A program made the position numbers and the translations under genes. Shown one piece after another: positions 41,050-49,621 of a stretch of 64,000 nt of DNA. How positions within the stretch are numbered: position 1 is the stretch's first letter; every line of letters begins with the position of its first letter. The stretch comes from Streptomyces fungicidicus (GTDB taxonomy: Bacteria; Actinomycetota; Actinomycetes; Streptomycetales; Streptomycetaceae). Under the pieces are notes generated by a model. That model made no database searches. It saw only the letters and a list, made by a program, of their open reading frames with translations, and had not been told where the DNA came from. Location: contig NZ_CP023407.1 in NCBI RefSeq assembly GCF_003665435.1, positions 4,823,501 to 4,887,500 on the forward strand, read 5' to 3'.

Positions 41050-42168
41050 TCAGTGCGGCAGGGTCGCCGGGCTGCCGCCGTTCGCCTCGTACCCGGCCAC
41101 CGCCAGGGCGCGGTGGACGGCGAACACGGCGGCCGGGTCGGGGGACAGCGTCCAGGGGAGGGCGCCGACATGGCCGTCGACCTGTATGAGCTGGCTCATG
41201 GCCTCCGCCCAGCGCTCGCCGCGGACCAGGAAGAAGATCAGCAGGTGCCGCACGTGCGCCGACATCGGGTCGTCGGGGCGGGCGGAGTGCACCGCGTGCA
41301 GCGCGCCGTGCACCGCCTTGGTGACGACCTCGCTCTGGTGGAAGCCGGAGACCAGGTTCACCTCGGGGAGGTGCTCGAACACCGCGAAGAGCGGCATGGC
41401 CGCGAGGAGGGAGCCCTGGGGCGCCCGCGCCGCCGCGGCCTCCGCGAACGCGTACGCCTGCTGCCGCGAGCCGTGCCACTTCTCGCACCAGTAGTGCAGC
41501 GCGGCCAGATGCGCCCCCATGTGGGCCGGGGCGCGGTCCAGGATCTTCAGCCAGACCTGCTCGAAGTCCGGCTGGGAGTAGCCCAGTCCACGGGCCACCG
41601 ACAGCTCCACGATGTACGGGATCGGGTCACCGGGGGCGAGCAGCGCCGCGTCGCCGCACGCGGCCTTCGCCTCCTCCATGATGATCCGGAACTCGTCCGT
41701 CCCGGGCGCCGCCGTCCGCCACGCCTGCTGCACCAGGAACTCGGCGTGCACCGCCGCGCCGCCCGCGTCCTTGGGCGCCTCGGTCCGCCACACCCGCAGC
41801 CACTGACCGCCCGGCGCCTCGCTCACCCCGCCGGGCCGCTGGGCCAGCTCCAGCGAGGCCGCTCCCGCGAACGCCTGGACGCGCTGCCAGCGCACCTCGC
41901 TGCCCGCGTCCGTGCCGGCCAGCAGCTGCTGCGCCGCCCGGTAGTCCTGCGTGCGCTGCACCAGCTCCAGGACGTCCAGCAGGTCCTGGTCGGGGCCGGG
42001 CATGCGGATGTCCAGCTCCTCCTCGCGGGCGAAGCCGTAGTCCGCCGGGTCCGCGGCGTCCGGGTGGCCGGCGGGGACCTGCGTGATCGCCCCGCGCCTG
42101 CGCCTCAGGTACGGCACCACCACGAAGCCGAGCATGACGAGCGCGATCAGGACCCAGAGAATCTCCAT
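41050..42168 (-). CDS. Membrane-anchored helical-repeat protein of unknown function
   Basis: A 372-aa protein with one N-terminal membrane helix (MEILWVLIALVMLGFVVVPY) and a basic stop RRRRG, so the remainder is cytoplasmic. The body is all-helical and Ala/Leu-rich with TPR-like pairs (VLELVQRTQDYRAAQQLLAG, WLKILDRAPAHMGAHLAALH). No catalytic motif is seen. It may scaffold a complex at the membrane. It is divergent from the cystathionine gamma-synthase gene. The 131-bp gap between this gene and the kinase gene holds only promoter-type sequence. Confidence 0.75.
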   Translation of the reverse strand: MEILWVLIALVMLGFVVVPYLRRRRGAITQVPAGHPDAADPADYGFAREEELDIRMPGPDQDLLDVLELVQRTQDYRAAQQLLAGTDAGSEVRWQRVQAFAGAASLELAQRPGGVSEAPGGQWLRVWRTEAPKDAGGAAVHAEFLVQQAWRTAAPGTDEFRIIMEEAKAACGDAALLAPGDPIPYIVELSVARGLGYSQPDFEQVWLKILDRAPAHMGAHLAALHYWCEKWHGSRQQAYAFAEAAAARAPQGSLLAAMPLFAVFEHLPEVNLVSGFHQSEVVTKAVHGALHAVHSARPDDPMSAHVRHLLIFFLVRGERWAEAMSQLIQVDGHVGALPWTLSPDPAAVFAVHRALAVAGYEANGGSPATLPH

Positions 42169-42310
42169 GTCACAAGCGAACCAGACCGCGCCGACAATTG
42201 GCCAACCCGGTGCCGCACCTGTGGAAAACCTCCCGCGTCCGCACCCCGCCGCCCGTCCGGCCCCCTCCGCGTCCGTCATCCGCACCGTGGGCGCACTACC
42301 CTCGGTGCCC

Positions 42311-43468
42311 ATGAGCGACAGGCACATCAGTGAGCACTTCGAGACGCTCGCGATCCACGCGGGCAACACCGCCGACCCCCTGACGGGCGCGGTCGTACCG
42401 CCCATCTACCAGGTGTCGACCTACAAGCAGGACGGCGTCGGCGGGCTGCGCGGCGGCTACGAGTACAGCCGCAGCGCCAATCCGACCAGGACCGCGCTGG
42501 AGGAGAACCTCGCCGCCCTGGAGGGCGGCCGTCGCGGACTGGCGTTCGCGTCCGGACTGGCGGCCGAGGACTGCCTGTTGCGTACGCTGCTGAGCCCCGG
42601 CGACCACGTGGTGATCCCGAACGACGCGTACGGCGGCACGTTCCGCCTCTTCGCCAAGGTGGTCTCCCGCTGGGGCGTGGAGTGGTCGGTGGCCGACACC
42701 AGCGACCCGGCCGCCGTCCGCGCCGCCCTCACCCCCCGGACCAAGGCGGTGTGGGTGGAGACCCCCTCCAACCCGCTGCTCGGCATCACCGACATCGCCG
42801 CCGTGGCCCAGATCGCCCGGGACGCGGGCGCCCGGCTCGTCGTCGACAACACCTTCGCCACGCCCTACCTCCAGCAGCCGCTGGCGCTCGGCGCGGACGT
42901 CGTCGTGCACTCCCTGACCAAGTACATGGGCGGCCACTCGGACGTCGTCGGCGGCGCGCTGATCACCGGCGACGCGGAGCTGGGCGAGGAGCTGGCCTTC
43001 CACCAGAACGCCATGGGCGCGGTCGCCGGGCCCTTCGACTCCTGGCTGGTGCTGCGCGGCACCAAGACCCTCTCGGTCCGCATGGACCGGCACAGCGAGA
43101 ACGCCACGAGGATCGCCGACATGCTGACCCGTCACGCGCGCGTGACGAGCGTCCTGTACCCGGGGCTGCCCGACCACCCCGGTCACGAGGTCGCCGCCAA
43201 GCAGATGCGGGCCTTCGGCGGCATGGTCTCCTTCCGCGTGGAGGGCGGCGAGGAGGCGGCCGTCGAGGTCTGCAACCGCGCCAAGGTGTTCACGCTCGGC
43301 GAGTCCCTGGGCGGCGTCGAGTCGCTGATCGAGCACCCCGGCCGGATGACGCACGCGTCCGCGGCCGGTTCCGCGCTGGAGGTCCCGGCCGACCTGGTGC
43401 GCCTGTCGGTGGGCATCGAGAACGTCGACGACCTGCTCGAGGACCTTCAGCAGGCGCTCGGCCGGTAG
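42311..43468 (+). CDS. metB: Cystathionine gamma-synthase (trans-sulfuration enzyme)
   Basis: PLP enzyme of 385 aa of the Cys/Met metabolism family. Hallmarks: YEYSRSANPTRTALEENLAALEGG, the PLP-stacking DAYGGTFRLF, DNTFATPYLQQP and the Schiff-base lysine Lys204 in HSLTKYMGGHSDVVGG; LGESLGGVESLIEHP is the substrate segment. It forms cystathionine from an O-acylhomoserine and cysteine; sequence alone does not exclude gamma-lyase activity. The ATG at 42311 gives MSDRHISEHFETLAIHAG, the family's normal start. No SAM riboswitch is visible in the short 142-bp upstream region. Confidence 0.9.
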   Translation: MSDRHISEHFETLAIHAGNTADPLTGAVVPPIYQVSTYKQDGVGGLRGGYEYSRSANPTRTALEENLAALEGGRRGLAFASGLAAEDCLLRTLLSPGDHVVIPNDAYGGTFRLFAKVVSRWGVEWSVADTSDPAAVRAALTPRTKAVWVETPSNPLLGITDIAAVAQIARDAGARLVVDNTFATPYLQQPLALGADVVVHSLTKYMGGHSDVVGGALITGDAELGEELAFHQNAMGAVAGPFDSWLVLRGTKTLSVRMDRHSENATRIADMLTRHARVTSVLYPGLPDHPGHEVAAKQMRAFGGMVSFRVEGGEEAAVEVCNRAKVFTLGESLGGVESLIEHPGRMTHASAAGSALEVPADLVRLSVGIENVDDLLEDLQQALGR

Positions 43469-43475
43469 TCCCCGG

Positions 43476-43724
43476 TCACCAGCCCGTGAGCGGTGGAGTC
43501 GTCTCCGACGGCGGCTCCACCCACGGGCGGGCGGTCAGCGCCCACACCACGAACGCCACGGCCACCGCCAGCGACAGCAGCCACAGCGCGCGGCGGGCGA
43601 GCGTCCTGCGGCGCAGGACGCGGGCGCCGCGCCGCACGGCGTCCGCGTGGAGCTCGGGCGGCAGGGGCGGCGGCGACTGCTCCAGCATCCGCCGTACGGT
43701 CGCCTCGCGCTTCATCCGGGTCAT
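43476..43724 (-). CDS. Small single-pass membrane protein coupled to a sigma-like gene
   Basis: An 82-aa protein with a charged cytoplasmic part (MTRMKREATVRRMLEQS, then RRGARVLRRRTLARRALW), one membrane helix (LLSLAVAVAFVVWAL) and a short Pro-rich outside tail. Its ATG overlaps the stop of the preceding sigma-like gene as ATGA (43721-43724), indicating translational coupling. Size, topology and coupling resemble a minimal anti-sigma or signal-transmitting partner, but no anti-sigma domain is recognisable, so that role is inference. Confidence 0.7.
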   Translation of the reverse strand: MTRMKREATVRRMLEQSPPPLPPELHADAVRRGARVLRRRTLARRALWLLSLAVAVAFVVWALTARPWVEPPSETTPPLTGW

Positions 43725-44290
43725 GACGGCACCGCCTCGACGCCGCCCACCGCGGGGGCGGCCTTGGGCGGAGGGCGCAGCATGGCGGCCATCGCGCGGT
43801 TGAAGACGCTCCGTACGCGCTCCGCGGGCAGGCCGAGCAGCGCCGCCGTCTGCTCCTCGGCGACCCCCTCGTGCAGCCGCAGCACCAGGACCAGGCGTTC
43901 CTGGGGGGTGAGGCGGGCCAGCGGTCCTCCGGTCCGGGCGTGGAGGCGGAGCAGGCCGCCGCGGCGGTGCCAGGCGCCGCCCGCGAAGCGGGTCGCCAGG
44001 TACTGGCGGGTGTGGTCGTAGGGGTCCTCGCCGTGCAGGCGGTCCCAGCCGGCGTAGGTGTGCGCGAGCGCCAGGGTCAGCAGGCGCCGGGCGCGCGGGT
44101 TGGCGGCGCGGGGCTCGGCGGTGAGCAGCGTCGCGGTGTGCAGCAGGCGTCCGCCCGCGCCCGCCACGTACGCCTCGAACTCGCGGGCGCGGAGGTCGTC
44201 GCGGGACGTGTGCCGTGGTCGCAATCCGCGCCTCCCGTCGCCCGTGCGAGAGCCGGTCCCCGGCCGTGTCCGACGGGACCCCCGTCTCAT
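43721..44290 (-). CDS. Sigma-70 region 4-like (ECF-type) protein
   Basis: A 189-aa protein. The C-terminal third is a clear sigma region 4 (LTPQERLVLVLRLHEGVAEE, helix-turn-helix TAALLGLPAERVRSVFNRAM). The N-terminal part (REFEAYVAGAGGRLLHTATLLT) aligns only loosely with sigma region 2 and lacks the usual DxxQ motif, so it may be a degenerate sigma factor or a regulator derived from one. It is translationally coupled to the small membrane protein downstream. Confidence 0.75.
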   Translation of the reverse strand: MRRGSRRTRPGTGSRTGDGRRGLRPRHTSRDDLRAREFEAYVAGAGGRLLHTATLLTAEPRAANPRARRLLTLALAHTYAGWDRLHGEDPYDHTRQYLATRFAGGAWHRRGGLLRLHARTGGPLARLTPQERLVLVLRLHEGVAEEQTAALLGLPAERVRSVFNRAMAAMLRPPPKAAPAVGGVEAVPS

Positions 44291-44365
44291 ATCAGGCCAG
44301 GTCGGCCCCCGCGGTCAAGAGCCGCGCACGTGGCGGCGGTTCCCCGGCCGGCCGCGGTGCGGCGG

Positions 44366-44890
44366 TCAGGAGGCGGGGCGGTCCTCCGGACCCGCCGACA
44401 TCCGGGCGGACAGCGCGCTGTTGAAGCGCGTCAGGAGCGCGCAGAACGTCTCGCGCTCCTCCGGGGCCCAGTCCTGGGTCAGGTCGGCCATCAACTGACG
44501 CCGTGAGGAGCGCACTTCGTCCAGGCGGGTCTGCCCGCGCGGGGAGAGCTGGAGCACGACCGCGCGGCCGTCCTCGGGGTGGGAGGTCCGCTTGACCAGG
44601 CCGGTGTCCACGAGCGGAGCCACCTGCCGGGTGACCGTCGAGGAGTCGATGCCCATGCTCGCGGCGAGCGCCTTGACGCCCATCGGGCCTTCCTTGTCGA
44701 GGCGGTTGAGCAGCAGGTACGCGGCGCGGTCCATCGAGGTGCGCACCTGGCCGACACCGCCGAGCCGGGTCTGTTCGGCACGGCGGGCGAACAACGCCAC
44801 CTCGTGCTGCAGCGTGTCGAGAAGACCGGTGTCACCGACGGCCGTCAGGTCCGTCCTCATGTCCATCGACATGTCGGGTGTTGTGGGCAT
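44366..44890 (-). CDS. MarR-family transcriptional regulator
   Basis: Winged-helix regulator of 174 aa. The recognition region is KALAASMGIDSSTVTRQVAP, followed by the wing KRTSHPEDGRAVVLQLSPRG. N- and C-terminal helices form the dimer interface. It is divergent from the threonine dehydratase gene, with 144 bp between, and could regulate that gene or itself. MarR proteins usually respond to phenolic compounds, antibiotics or oxidants; the ligand is unknown. ATG at 44890. Confidence 0.9.
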   Translation of the reverse strand: MPTTPDMSMDMRTDLTAVGDTGLLDTLQHEVALFARRAEQTRLGGVGQVRTSMDRAAYLLLNRLDKEGPMGVKALAASMGIDSSTVTRQVAPLVDTGLVKRTSHPEDGRAVVLQLSPRGQTRLDEVRSSRRQLMADLTQDWAPEERETFCALLTRFNSALSARMSAGPEDRPAS

Positions 44891-45034
44891 GACCGGGGGC
44901 TCACTTCGTGGAGGGCTGCCAATTGGGGGACAGGTTACGCGGCCGGACGGCGGGCCGTACCGGCGCTGCGCAAACCCGGGTCCGCGGGTTGGTCACACCG
45001 GTCGCCTCCGGCGGTGAACTGCGATGCTGGAGTC

Positions 45035-46264
45035 ATGGGCTACAGCACGGCTGACTCCTTGCGGACCGTCACGCTCGACGATGTGCGAGGCGCTCAGAAG
45101 ATGCTCTCGGGTGTGGCACGGACGACCGCCATGGAGGGCAGCAGATACCTGTCCCGCCGGGTGGGCACCCCGGTGCACCTGAAGTGCGAGAACCTCCAGC
45201 GCACGGGGTCCTTCAAGCTGCGCGGCGCGTACGTCCGGATCGCCGGGCTGCTGCCGGAGGAGCGGGCCGCCGGGGTCGTCGCGGCGAGCGCGGGCAACCA
45301 CGCGCAGGGCGTCGCGCTGGCGTCGTCGCTGCTCGGGGTGCGGTCCACGGTGTTCATGCCGAGGGGCGCCCCGCTGCCGAAGATCAGCGCGACCCGGGAG
45401 TACGGCGCGCAGGTGCGCCTGCACGGCCAGGTGGTCGACGAGACGCTGGCCGCGGCGACGGACTACGCGTACGAGACGGGCGCGGTGTTCATCCACCCGT
45501 TCGACCACCCGGACATCATCGCGGGCCAGGGCACGGTGGGCCTGGAGATCCTCGAGCAGTGCCCCGAGGTGCGCACGATCGTGGTGGGTGTCGGCGGGGG
45601 CGGGCTGGCCGCCGGGATCGCGGTGGCGGTGAAGGCGCTGCGGCCGGACGTGCGGATCGTCGGTGTGCAGGCGGCGGGCGCGGCGGCGTATCCGCCCTCG
45701 CTGGCGGCCGGGCGCGCGGTCTCGGTGCGCCACCCGGTGACGATGGCCGACGGGATCAAGGTGGGGCGGCCCGGGGACGTGCCGTTCGGGATCGTCCGTG
45801 AGCTGGTCGACGAGGTGCTCACGGTCACCGAGGACGAGCTGTCGGCCGCGCTGCTGCTCTGTCTGGAGCGGGCCAAGCTGGTCGTCGAGCCGGCCGGGGC
45901 GAGCCCGGTGGCGGCGCTGCTGAGCCGGCCCGGGGCCTTCGAGGGGCCGGTCGTCGCGGTGCTGTCCGGCGGCAACGTGGACCCGGTGCTGATGGAGCGG
46001 GTGCTACGGCACGGGATGGCCGCGCAGGGCCGCTACCTGGCGGTACGGCTGCGTCTGACGGACCGGCCGGGCGCCCTCGCCTCACTTCTCAGGGCGTTGT
46101 CAGTGGTCGATGCCAACGTTCTCGACGTGAGCCACGTACGGACCGATCCCCGGCTCGGGCTCACGGAGGCGGAGGTGGAGCTGCACCTGGAGACGAAGGG
46201 CCCGGAGCACTGCACCGAGGTCAACCAGGCCCTGCGCGAGGCGGGTTACACGGTCATGGACTGA
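45035..46264 (+). CDS. ilvA: Threonine ammonia-lyase (dehydratase) with ACT domain
   Basis: PLP enzyme of 409 aa converting threonine to 2-oxobutyrate and ammonia. The Schiff-base lysine is Lys61 in RTGSFKLRGAY; ASAGNHAQGVALA and the tetraglycine loop GVGGGGLAAGIA bind the cofactor phosphate. A single C-terminal ACT domain (LAVRLRLTDRPGALASLLRA, VDANVLDVSHVRT) makes it a TdcB/YbgE-like form. Whether it is biosynthetic (isoleucine) or catabolic depends on allostery that cannot be read here; 2-oxobutyrate also feeds propionyl-CoA and thus PccB. The ATG follows GGAG. Divergent from the MarR gene. Confidence 0.92.
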   Translation: MGYSTADSLRTVTLDDVRGAQKMLSGVARTTAMEGSRYLSRRVGTPVHLKCENLQRTGSFKLRGAYVRIAGLLPEERAAGVVAASAGNHAQGVALASSLLGVRSTVFMPRGAPLPKISATREYGAQVRLHGQVVDETLAAATDYAYETGAVFIHPFDHPDIIAGQGTVGLEILEQCPEVRTIVVGVGGGGLAAGIAVAVKALRPDVRIVGVQAAGAAAYPPSLAAGRAVSVRHPVTMADGIKVGRPGDVPFGIVRELVDEVLTVTEDELSAALLLCLERAKLVVEPAGASPVAALLSRPGAFEGPVVAVLSGGNVDPVLMERVLRHGMAAQGRYLAVRLRLTDRPGALASLLRALSVVDANVLDVSHVRTDPRLGLTEAEVELHLETKGPEHCTEVNQALREAGYTVMD

Positions 46265-46307
46265 CGCCGGACCGGGTGTCACTCCTTCGGGTAACCCCCA
46301 TTGTGAG

Positions 46308-46323
46308 ACGCGATACATCGCGT
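46308..46323. promoter_or_regulatory. Palindrome ACGCGAT-AC-ATCGCGT before the DrrAB-like operon
   Basis: Perfect 7-bp arms around AC, 129 bp upstream of the ABC ATPase start, followed directly by TATGGT, a possible -10. A repressor site of the TetR or PadR kind is plausible for an exporter operon; no such regulator gene is adjacent. Confidence 0.5.
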
Positions 46324-46452
46324 TATGGTGTGTGTCACGCCACCGTCCGGCCGTCGTGCGCCCCGCCGCCCGCGCCGGGTGAAAAGCCGAGCACACCAAA
46401 GCGCCCAAACCCTAGGCTTTGCGAAGAATCACACGACGACGTGGAGGCTCAT

Positions 46453-47505
46453 ATGCCAGGCGCCATCTACGCCGAAGGTCTGGTCAAGACCTTCGGGAAC
46501 GTCAAGGCGCTGGACGGCGTCGACCTCGAGGTCCCCGAAGGCACCGTCCTGGGCCTGCTCGGGCCGAACGGCGCGGGGAAGACCACCACCGTCCGCTGCC
46601 TCACCACCCTGCTGCGTCCCGACAGCGGCAGAGCGGTCGTGGCCGGCCTCGACGTGCTGAAACAGCCCGACGCGGTGCGCCGCTCCATCGGGCTGTCCGG
46701 CCAGTTCGCGGCGGTCGACGAGTATCTGACCGGCCGCGAGAACCTGCAGATGGTCGGGCAGCTCTACCAGATGCGGGCGAAGGCCGCCAAGGTCCGCGCG
46801 GACGAGCTGCTGGAGCAGTTCCACCTCACGGACGCCGCCGACCGCACCGCCAAGACGTACTCCGGCGGCATGCGCCGTCGCCTCGACCTCGCCGCCGCCC
46901 TGGTCGTCTCGCCGCCCGTGATGTTCATGGACGAGCCGACGACCGGACTCGACCCGCGCAACCGCCAGCAGCTGTGGGAGGTCATCAAACAGCTCGTCTC
47001 CGGCGGTACGACGCTGCTGCTCACCACCCAGTACCTGGAGGAGGCCGACCACCTCGCGCACGACATCGCGGTCGTCGACCGCGGCAGGGTCATCGCGCAG
47101 GGCACCTCCGACCAGCTCAAGGCCCGCACCGGCGGCGAGCGCGTCGAGGTCGTGGTGCACGAGCGCGAGCACATCGCGTCCGCCTCGGCGCTCCTCGACA
47201 GGTACAGCCTGCGCGGTGCCGACACGGGCGACACCACGGTCGAGGACCACATGCGCAAGATCACCACACCGGTCTCCGGCGGGGCCAAGCTCCTCGCCGA
47301 GATCATCCGCGACCTCGACGCCGACGGGATCGAGATCGACGACATCGGTCTGCGCCGCCCCACCCTCGACGACGTCTTCCTCTCCCTCACCGGGCATGTC
47401 GCGGAGGCCGGGGACACCGGGGACGACGAGGACGCCGACGGCGCCGACGGCGCGCAGGGCGGCGGGGACCGCGGACAGCGCCACGACAAGGAGGCCGCGA
47501 AATGA
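46453..47505 (+). CDS. DrrA-type ABC exporter ATP-binding protein
   Basis: ATPase of 350 aa of the daunorubicin-resistance family. Walker A is GPNGAGKTTT, the Q-loop segment SGQFAAVDEYLTGREN, the signature YSGGMRRRLDLAAAL and Walker B VMFMDEPTTGLDP. The LTTQYLEEADHLAHDI region and the C-terminal extension RRPTLDDVFLSLTGH are diagnostic of DrrA-like proteins. An acidic Asp/Gly-rich tail of about 35 residues ends the protein. The ATG at 46453 follows GGAGG and its stop overlaps the permease start as ATGA. Cargo unknown; drug or lipid export is the family role. Confidence 0.93.
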   Translation: MPGAIYAEGLVKTFGNVKALDGVDLEVPEGTVLGLLGPNGAGKTTTVRCLTTLLRPDSGRAVVAGLDVLKQPDAVRRSIGLSGQFAAVDEYLTGRENLQMVGQLYQMRAKAAKVRADELLEQFHLTDAADRTAKTYSGGMRRRLDLAAALVVSPPVMFMDEPTTGLDPRNRQQLWEVIKQLVSGGTTLLLTTQYLEEADHLAHDIAVVDRGRVIAQGTSDQLKARTGGERVEVVVHEREHIASASALLDRYSLRGADTGDTTVEDHMRKITTPVSGGAKLLAEIIRDLDADGIEIDDIGLRRPTLDDVFLSLTGHVAEAGDTGDDEDADGADGAQGGGDRGQRHDKEAAK

Positions 47506-48347
47506 GTGCCGTCACCGACGCCGTCCGGGTCACGGCACCCGGCAACCCCCTCGGCCGGTCGATCCGTGACTCGCTGGTCGTCGCCAAGCGCAATCTGATC
47601 CGGATGGCCCGGATCCCCGAAGTGGTGATCTTCGGCCTCATCCAGCCGATCATGTTCGTGGTGCTGTTCTCGTACGTGTTCGGCGGCTCCATGGACATCG
47701 GCGGCAGCACGAGCCCGCAGGTCTACCGCGAGTTCCTGATGGCCGGCATCTTCGCGCAGACCGTCACCTTCGCCACCGCCGGAGCCGGGGCGGGCATCGC
47801 CGAGGACATGCACAAAGGGCTCATCGACCGTTTCCGCTCCCTGCCGATGGCACGCGGCGCGGTGCTCACCGGCCGCACCCTCGCCGACATGGTGCAGACG
47901 GCGCTCACCCTGCTGGTGCTCGCGGTCGTCGCCCTGCTCGTCGGCTGGCGCACCCACACCAGCGCCGGCGAGGTGCTCGGCGCCTTCGGGCTGCTGCTCC
48001 TGACCGGGTACGCGTTCACCTGGATCGGCGCGGTCATCGGCCTCTCGGTGCGCACCCCGGAGGCGGCCACCTCCGGCGGACTGGTCTGGCTGTTCCCGGT
48101 CACCTTCGTGTCGAACGCGTTCGTGGACTCCAGCAACATGACGCCCTGGCTGCGCCACATCGCCGACTGGAACCCGTTCAGCGCCACCGTCCAGGCCTGC
48201 CGGGAGCTCTTCGGCAACCCCGGAGTCTCCACCTCGGACGCCTGGCCCATGCAGCACCCGGTGTGGGCCTCGCTGATCTACTCGGTACTGATCATCGCGT
48301 TCTTCCGGACGCTCGCCGTGCGCAAGTACCGCTCGGCGGCGGCATGA
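47502..48347 (+). CDS. DrrB-type ABC-2 permease
   Basis: ABC-2 transporter membrane subunit of 281 aa with six hydrophobic segments. Family landmarks are VVAKRNLIRMARIPEVVIF, QPIMFVVLFSYVFGG, the coupling segment EDMHKGLIDRFRSLPMARGAVL and FPVTFVSNAFVDSSNMTPWLR. It overlaps the ATPase gene by 4 bp (ATGA), so the pair is translated together. It forms the exporter with the DrrA-like ATPase. A hairpin 5 bp after the stop ends the operon. Confidence 0.93.
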   Translation: MSAVTDAVRVTAPGNPLGRSIRDSLVVAKRNLIRMARIPEVVIFGLIQPIMFVVLFSYVFGGSMDIGGSTSPQVYREFLMAGIFAQTVTFATAGAGAGIAEDMHKGLIDRFRSLPMARGAVLTGRTLADMVQTALTLLVLAVVALLVGWRTHTSAGEVLGAFGLLLLTGYAFTWIGAVIGLSVRTPEAATSGGLVWLFPVTFVSNAFVDSSNMTPWLRHIADWNPFSATVQACRELFGNPGVSTSDAWPMQHPVWASLIYSVLIIAFFRTLAVRKYRSAAA

Positions 48348-48352
48348 CGAAG

Positions 48353-48382
48353 CCCCCGGCGCCGCACAGGGTGCCGGGGGCA
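48353..48382. terminator. Hairpin between the DrrB-like permease gene and greA
   Basis: Arms 48353-48364 and 48371-48382 form a 12-bp stem with one G-U pair and a 6-base loop between convergent genes. Confidence 0.72.
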
Positions 48383-48405
48383 CGTCGGGGACTCGCGGGG
48401 GCGGG

Positions 48406-48903
48406 TCAGCCGTCGTACGGCTTGGCCTCCAGGATCTTCACCATGGCCTTCTTGCCGTTCGGCAGCTCGTACTCCGCGTCCTCGCCGACCTTGTGGCCCA
48501 TCACGCCCGAGCCCAGCGGGGACTGCGGCGAGTAGGTCTCGATCTCGGAGCTCGCGTACTCGCGCGAGGCGAGCAGGAAGGTCAGCGTGTCGTCCTCGTC
48601 GCCGTCGAAGGCGATGGTCACGACCATGCCGGGCGCCACGGCGCCGTCGGCCGCCGGGGCCTCGCCGACCTTGGCGCTCTCGAGGAGCTGGGTGAGCTGG
48701 CGCACACGGAGCTCCTGCTTGCCCTGCTCCTCCTTGGCCGCGTGGTACCCGCCGTTCTCCCGCAGGTCGCCCTCCTCGCGCGCGGCGGCGATCTTGGCGG
48801 CGATCTCGGTGCGCGCGGGACCAGTAAGGTACTCAAGCTCGACCTTGAGCTTGTTGTACGCCTCCTGGGTCAGCCAGGTGACGTTCTCGCTGGTCTGGGT
48901 CAC
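48406..48903 (-). CDS. greA: Transcription elongation factor GreA
   Basis: Cleavage factor of 165 aa that enters the RNA polymerase secondary channel to rescue backtracked complexes. The N-terminal coiled coil carries the catalytic acidic tip AREEGDLRENGGYHAAKEEQ, and the C-terminal FKBP-like domain has SPLGSGVMGHKVGE. The GTG at 48903 follows GAGGAG and gives VTQTSENVTWLTQEAYNKL, the normal actinobacterial start. The gene order greA-DUF4307-mca is conserved in streptomycetes. Confidence 0.96.
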   Translation of the reverse strand: MTQTSENVTWLTQEAYNKLKVELEYLTGPARTEIAAKIAAAREEGDLRENGGYHAAKEEQGKQELRVRQLTQLLESAKVGEAPAADGAVAPGMVVTIAFDGDEDDTLTFLLASREYASSEIETYSPQSPLGSGVMGHKVGEDAEYELPNGKKAMVKILEAKPYDG

Positions 48904-49075
48904 AGGGTGCTCCTCGTAGGTACTGGGAATACAAAGCATCGCCCTCTCCCAGGAGCATGTTCCTCCAGGGATGGGCGAAACCACGAGCCTAACAATTGAG
49001 TGCCCGCGGGGGGAGGACATAAGCCACAGGACTTACGGTCAGCGCAGGTCAGTGGCGAGGTATTCCCCGCGGAAG

Positions 49076-49474
49076 TCAGTCCGTGTGACAGCCGACGAGC
49101 TGGGCCGTCGTACCCGGGGAGGTCGTACGCAGCGTGACGACCTCGTCGATGCGTGTGGCGTCCGCGTCGAAGCGGAAGTCCGCGCGGCCCACCTCGGCGC
49201 CGTCCTCGGCCTGCGAGCGGACGGTGCAGTAGCCGGCGACGCCCGCGTCCTTGTGCACCTCCAGGTGCACCTTCACCGCGTTCTGCGAGGTGTCGAAGCT
49301 GATCACCTCGCCGCTGATCTCGTTCTCGGCGACGTAGTGGTAGCCGAACCAGCCGACCAGCCCGAGCAGCAGCACCGACAGCACGGCGCCGACGACCTTG
49401 AGTGTGCGGTCGGCACGCTGGTCCGAGGAGCGGCCGTAACGGCCCTCGGGCAGCCGCGTGCTCGACGTGCTCAT
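49076..49474 (-). CDS. DUF4307 single-pass membrane protein
   Basis: A 132-aa protein with a charged cytoplasmic start (RLPEGRYGRSSDQRADRTLK), one helix (VVGAVLSVLLLGLVGWFGYHY) and an outside beta domain of about 80 residues with two cysteines (GYCTV and VGCHTD) that could form a disulfide. It matches the actinobacterial DUF4307 family found beside mca. Function unknown. The ATG at 49474 follows GAGGAG. It is divergent from mca. Confidence 0.88.
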   Translation of the reverse strand: MSTSSTRLPEGRYGRSSDQRADRTLKVVGAVLSVLLLGLVGWFGYHYVAENEISGEVISFDTSQNAVKVHLEVHKDAGVAGYCTVRSQAEDGAEVGRADFRFDADATRIDEVVTLRTTSPGTTAQLVGCHTD

Positions 49475-49621
49475 GATCGTCTCCTCGGCAGGAGGGGACC
49501 GGCGTCCCCCGTCGGGTTCCGCGGCGGAACCGCGGAATTTTTCGTCCCCCGATTCGGTCACTATAGAAGCCTGCGACTGCGCCGCCGCACACAGGGCGCC
49601 TAACGACTTGAGGATTGAGTC

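Noticed and set aside
42169..42310. SAM riboswitch upstream of cystathionine gamma-synthase
   Set aside because: The leader is short, no SAM-I or SAM-II core elements were seen, and part of it is the start region of the divergent gene.
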